This document shows positions 5,682 to 7,172 of a DNA stretch of 7,172 nt, one piece after another (positions within the stretch are counted from its first letter, which is position 1; every line of letters starts with the position of its first letter). The translations under genes and the position numbers were made by a program. Source of the DNA: a bacterium. Its GTDB lineage: Bacteria > Omnitrophota > Gorgyraeia > Velamenicoccales > JABMQK01. The notes beneath the pieces are model-generated. The model ran no database searches. It worked only from the letters and a program-made list of their open reading frames with translations, and was not told where the DNA came from. Where the stretch lies: NCBI GenBank assembly GCA_013203265.1, contig JABMQK010000137.1, forward strand, positions 1-7,172, in the 5' to 3' direction.

Positions 5682-5776
5682 AAGATAGCGTTATTTGTTT
5701 TTATTTTTTTCCTTTCCTGCGTGTCATAAATTTCAATAGAAAATTTTTGTGTTTAAGCTAACTTTATTAAGTTGAT
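5682..5776 (+). other. Spacer before the LKR gene with T tract and two hairpins
   Basis: A T-rich tract (5691-5716) has no hairpin before it, so it is not a convincing terminator. An AT-only hairpin, AAATTT-CAATAGA-AAATTT, lies at 5728-5746. A second, AACTT-TATT-AAGTT (5760-5773), ends three bases before the ATG and takes the place where a Shine-Dalgarno would be. No good promoter was found, so the downstream gene is probably read through from upstream. Confidence 0.4.
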
Positions 5777-7087
5777 ATGAAAAAGAGTCTTGTTGTCGGC
5801 ATATTAAGAGAAACTAAAGAAGGGGAGCGGCGTGCTCCACTTATACCCTCTGATGTGGAATGGTTGATTAAAAGGGGCATTTCGGTTGAAGTTGAATCTA
5901 ATCCTAAGCGAGTTTTTAGTGACAGTGAGTACAAAAAAAACGGAGCCAAGGTCTTAAATAGATTTCAAAAAGCTTCTTTATTGTTAGGTATCAAAGAACC
6001 GACACTTACTAATTTATATCCCCACAAAGTTTATATGATATTTTCTCATACTACGAAGGGCCAATCTAATAATATGCCGTTACTTAAAGGCTTCCTTAAA
6101 AATAATATTACTTTGATAGATTATGAGAAAATCGTTGATCTACATGGTAAGCGTATTGTCTATTTTGGTAGATTCGCAGGAGTCTGTGGATTGGTCGATA
6201 GCTTACATTATTTAGGAAAAAGATTAGAGTATGAGGGAATAAAGAATCCCTTCTTAAAAATTAAACCAGCCTACAAATATAGCTCTTTTAAAAATGTAAA
6301 AAAGGCTATGATAGAAGTGGATCGTTGTATTCGCAGGCAAGGATTTGATAAAAGGATATCTCCTTTTATTATTGGTATTACTGGGCACGGTAATGTCTCT
6401 ATGGGTGTCCAGGAGATTCTTGAATTGTTGGATCCAGTAGAAATACATCCAAAGGATATGTTACAGTTTGTTAGGCATAAAAAAGGAATGATTCATAAGT
6501 TATATAAAATTGTTTTTCTTAAGGAAGAAAAATTTCGCGCTAAAGATAGAAGAAGGTTTCATTATGAGGAATATCTTAAAAATCCAAAAAGGTTTGAATC
6601 AAACCTTGATATGTATCTGCCACATTTAAATATTCTTATTCATGCAAGTTTTTGGGATAGGCAATATCCTCGAATGGTGACTAAGGAAATGGTTTGTAAA
6701 TTAGCTCGAAAAAAGAATTTTCGCTTAAGATTTATCACTGATATATCTTGTGATATTAATGGTTCAATTGAATTGACATATAAGGCAACATCGTTTTCTA
6801 GCCCAACATTTACTTATGATTCTAATAAGAATATATTTATCGACGGATATAAATCACGAGGAATTACTGTCTTGGCGATAGATAGTCTTCCATCAGAACT
6901 ACCAAAGGACGCCTCTATAGAATTTAGTTCTCTTGTCCGTAATTATGTTTATCAGATTGCAGCTTATGGAATAAATAATGTTACCCATCACATTGATTTA
7001 GCGCAAGAAATTCGTAAAGCTATTATTACTGAAGGCGGCAGATTAACAAAAAGGTTCAGCTATTTAAAAAGATATATTTCTGTCTAA
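5777..7087 (+). CDS. Lysine-ketoglutarate reductase-like (saccharopine-forming) dehydrogenase
   Basis: 436 residues, covering the LKR half of the eukaryotic bifunctional alpha-aminoadipate semialdehyde synthase (AASS) without its saccharopine dehydrogenase half. The family reduces the lysine/2-oxoglutarate Schiff base to saccharopine with NADPH. Visible: N-terminal AlaDH/PNT-type domain with ERRAPL (17-22), GIKEP (71-75), FSHTTKGQ (89-96, with the conserved His91 and Lys94), LIDYEKIVD (113-121) and a YFGRFAGVCG block (129-138). A Rossmann motif TGHGNVSMG follows (202-210), then ITDISCDINGSIE (320-332) and the IDSLPSELP block near the C terminus. Together these match AASS closely, so the family call is firm, though the exact substrate is inferred. 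It shares strand with the GAF-ANTAR gene 95 bases upstream. The start lacks a clear Shine-Dalgarno. Whether a saccharopine dehydrogenase follows lies beyond the window. An alternative would be a related opine/alanine dehydrogenase-like activity. Confidence 0.9.
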   Translation: MKKSLVVGILRETKEGERRAPLIPSDVEWLIKRGISVEVESNPKRVFSDSEYKKNGAKVLNRFQKASLLLGIKEPTLTNLYPHKVYMIFSHTTKGQSNNMPLLKGFLKNNITLIDYEKIVDLHGKRIVYFGRFAGVCGLVDSLHYLGKRLEYEGIKNPFLKIKPAYKYSSFKNVKKAMIEVDRCIRRQGFDKRISPFIIGITGHGNVSMGVQEILELLDPVEIHPKDMLQFVRHKKGMIHKLYKIVFLKEEKFRAKDRRRFHYEEYLKNPKRFESNLDMYLPHLNILIHASFWDRQYPRMVTKEMVCKLARKKNFRLRFITDISCDINGSIELTYKATSFSSPTFTYDSNKNIFIDGYKSRGITVLAIDSLPSELPKDASIEFSSLVRNYVYQIAAYGINNVTHHIDLAQEIRKAIITEGGRLTKRFSYLKRYISV

Positions 7088-7158
7088 AGTGATAAGTACT
7101 CATCCTTTAGGGAACTTCGTTTTCTAATGGGGGACAGCTAAGTTTAGAAAGTATTAAT
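7088..7158. other. Spacer after the LKR gene with a hairpin and GGGGGACAG motif
   Basis: TTAGGGAAC-TTC-GTTTTCTAA (7107-7127) folds into nine pairs, two of them G-T, but no T tract follows, so it is a poor terminator. Next comes GGGGGACAGCTAAGTTTAG (7129-7147). From memory, GGGGACAG-type sequences lie next to small Y1-type transposase genes in various uncultured and deltaproteobacterial genomes, which is a weak recollection and not tested here. Confidence 0.3.
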
Positions 7159-7172
7159 ATGTCAAAGAGAAA
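7159..7172 (+). CDS. Possible start of a further gene, cut by window
   Basis: An ATG at 7159 opens the frame M-S-K-R to the end of the window, preceded by a weak AGAAAG (7146-7151) at a seven-base gap. Only four codons are visible, so neither the product nor the reality of the gene can be judged. A saccharopine dehydrogenase or a small transposase would each fit the context. Confidence 0.25.

Noticed and set aside
5691..5750. Intrinsic terminator after the GAF-ANTAR gene
   Set aside because: The T tract has no stem before it, and the later AAATTT hairpin has no GC pairs.

Overview
The window looks like a nitrogen and glutamate metabolism locus from an AT-rich bacterium. It has standard-code genes, Shine-Dalgarno sites and sigma70-type promoters. 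I cannot place the organism firmly. The mix of NADP-type glutamate dehydrogenase, an unusual glutamine synthetase, a DUF1846 protein, a GAF-ANTAR regulator and a stand-alone lysine-ketoglutarate reductase, together with low GC, would suit an uncultured lineage such as Omnitrophota, but that is a guess.

Layout: 1-1293 (+) is glutamate dehydrogenase (gdhA), missing only its first ~20 residues at the window edge. A perfect 15-bp-arm terminator at 1329-1360 serves gdhA and, on the other strand, the convergent glnA. Between it and glnA (1361-1507) lies a hairpin-rich stretch with mutually exclusive folds. Glutamine synthetase (glnA) occupies 1508-3043 (-). It carries an extra N-terminal ~70 residues containing an excisionase/MerR-like helix-turn-helix, so the enzyme appears to be fused to a DNA-binding domain. 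Upstream of it come a ~100-nt structured leader and a strong promoter surrounded by repeats. The divergent intergenic region (to 3431) also holds a promoter for the rightward genes. Those are a DUF1846 protein (3432-4949), a GAF-ANTAR RNA-binding antiterminator (4980-5681) and a lysine-ketoglutarate reductase-like enzyme (5777-7087). The last ~85 bases contain a small hairpin, a GGGGGACAGCT motif and the possible start of a further gene.

How they fit together: GDH and GS form the two entry points of ammonium into glutamate and glutamine. LKR joins lysine to 2-oxoglutarate, the same carbon skeleton GDH uses. The ANTAR protein is of a class that controls nitrogen genes by antitermination in other bacteria. 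The most unusual idea here is that the glnA product may read its own nitrogen state and bind DNA. The two divergent promoters share a 13-bp element (12/13 identical) that lies in the -35/-10 spacer of both promoters (overlapping the glnA -10 by two bases), and the glnA promoter is also framed by a 10-bp direct repeat and a 7-bp inverted repeat. These are candidate operators for the HTH-GS fusion or for another shared regulator. Binding is inference; the domain fusion and the repeats are read directly from the sequence.
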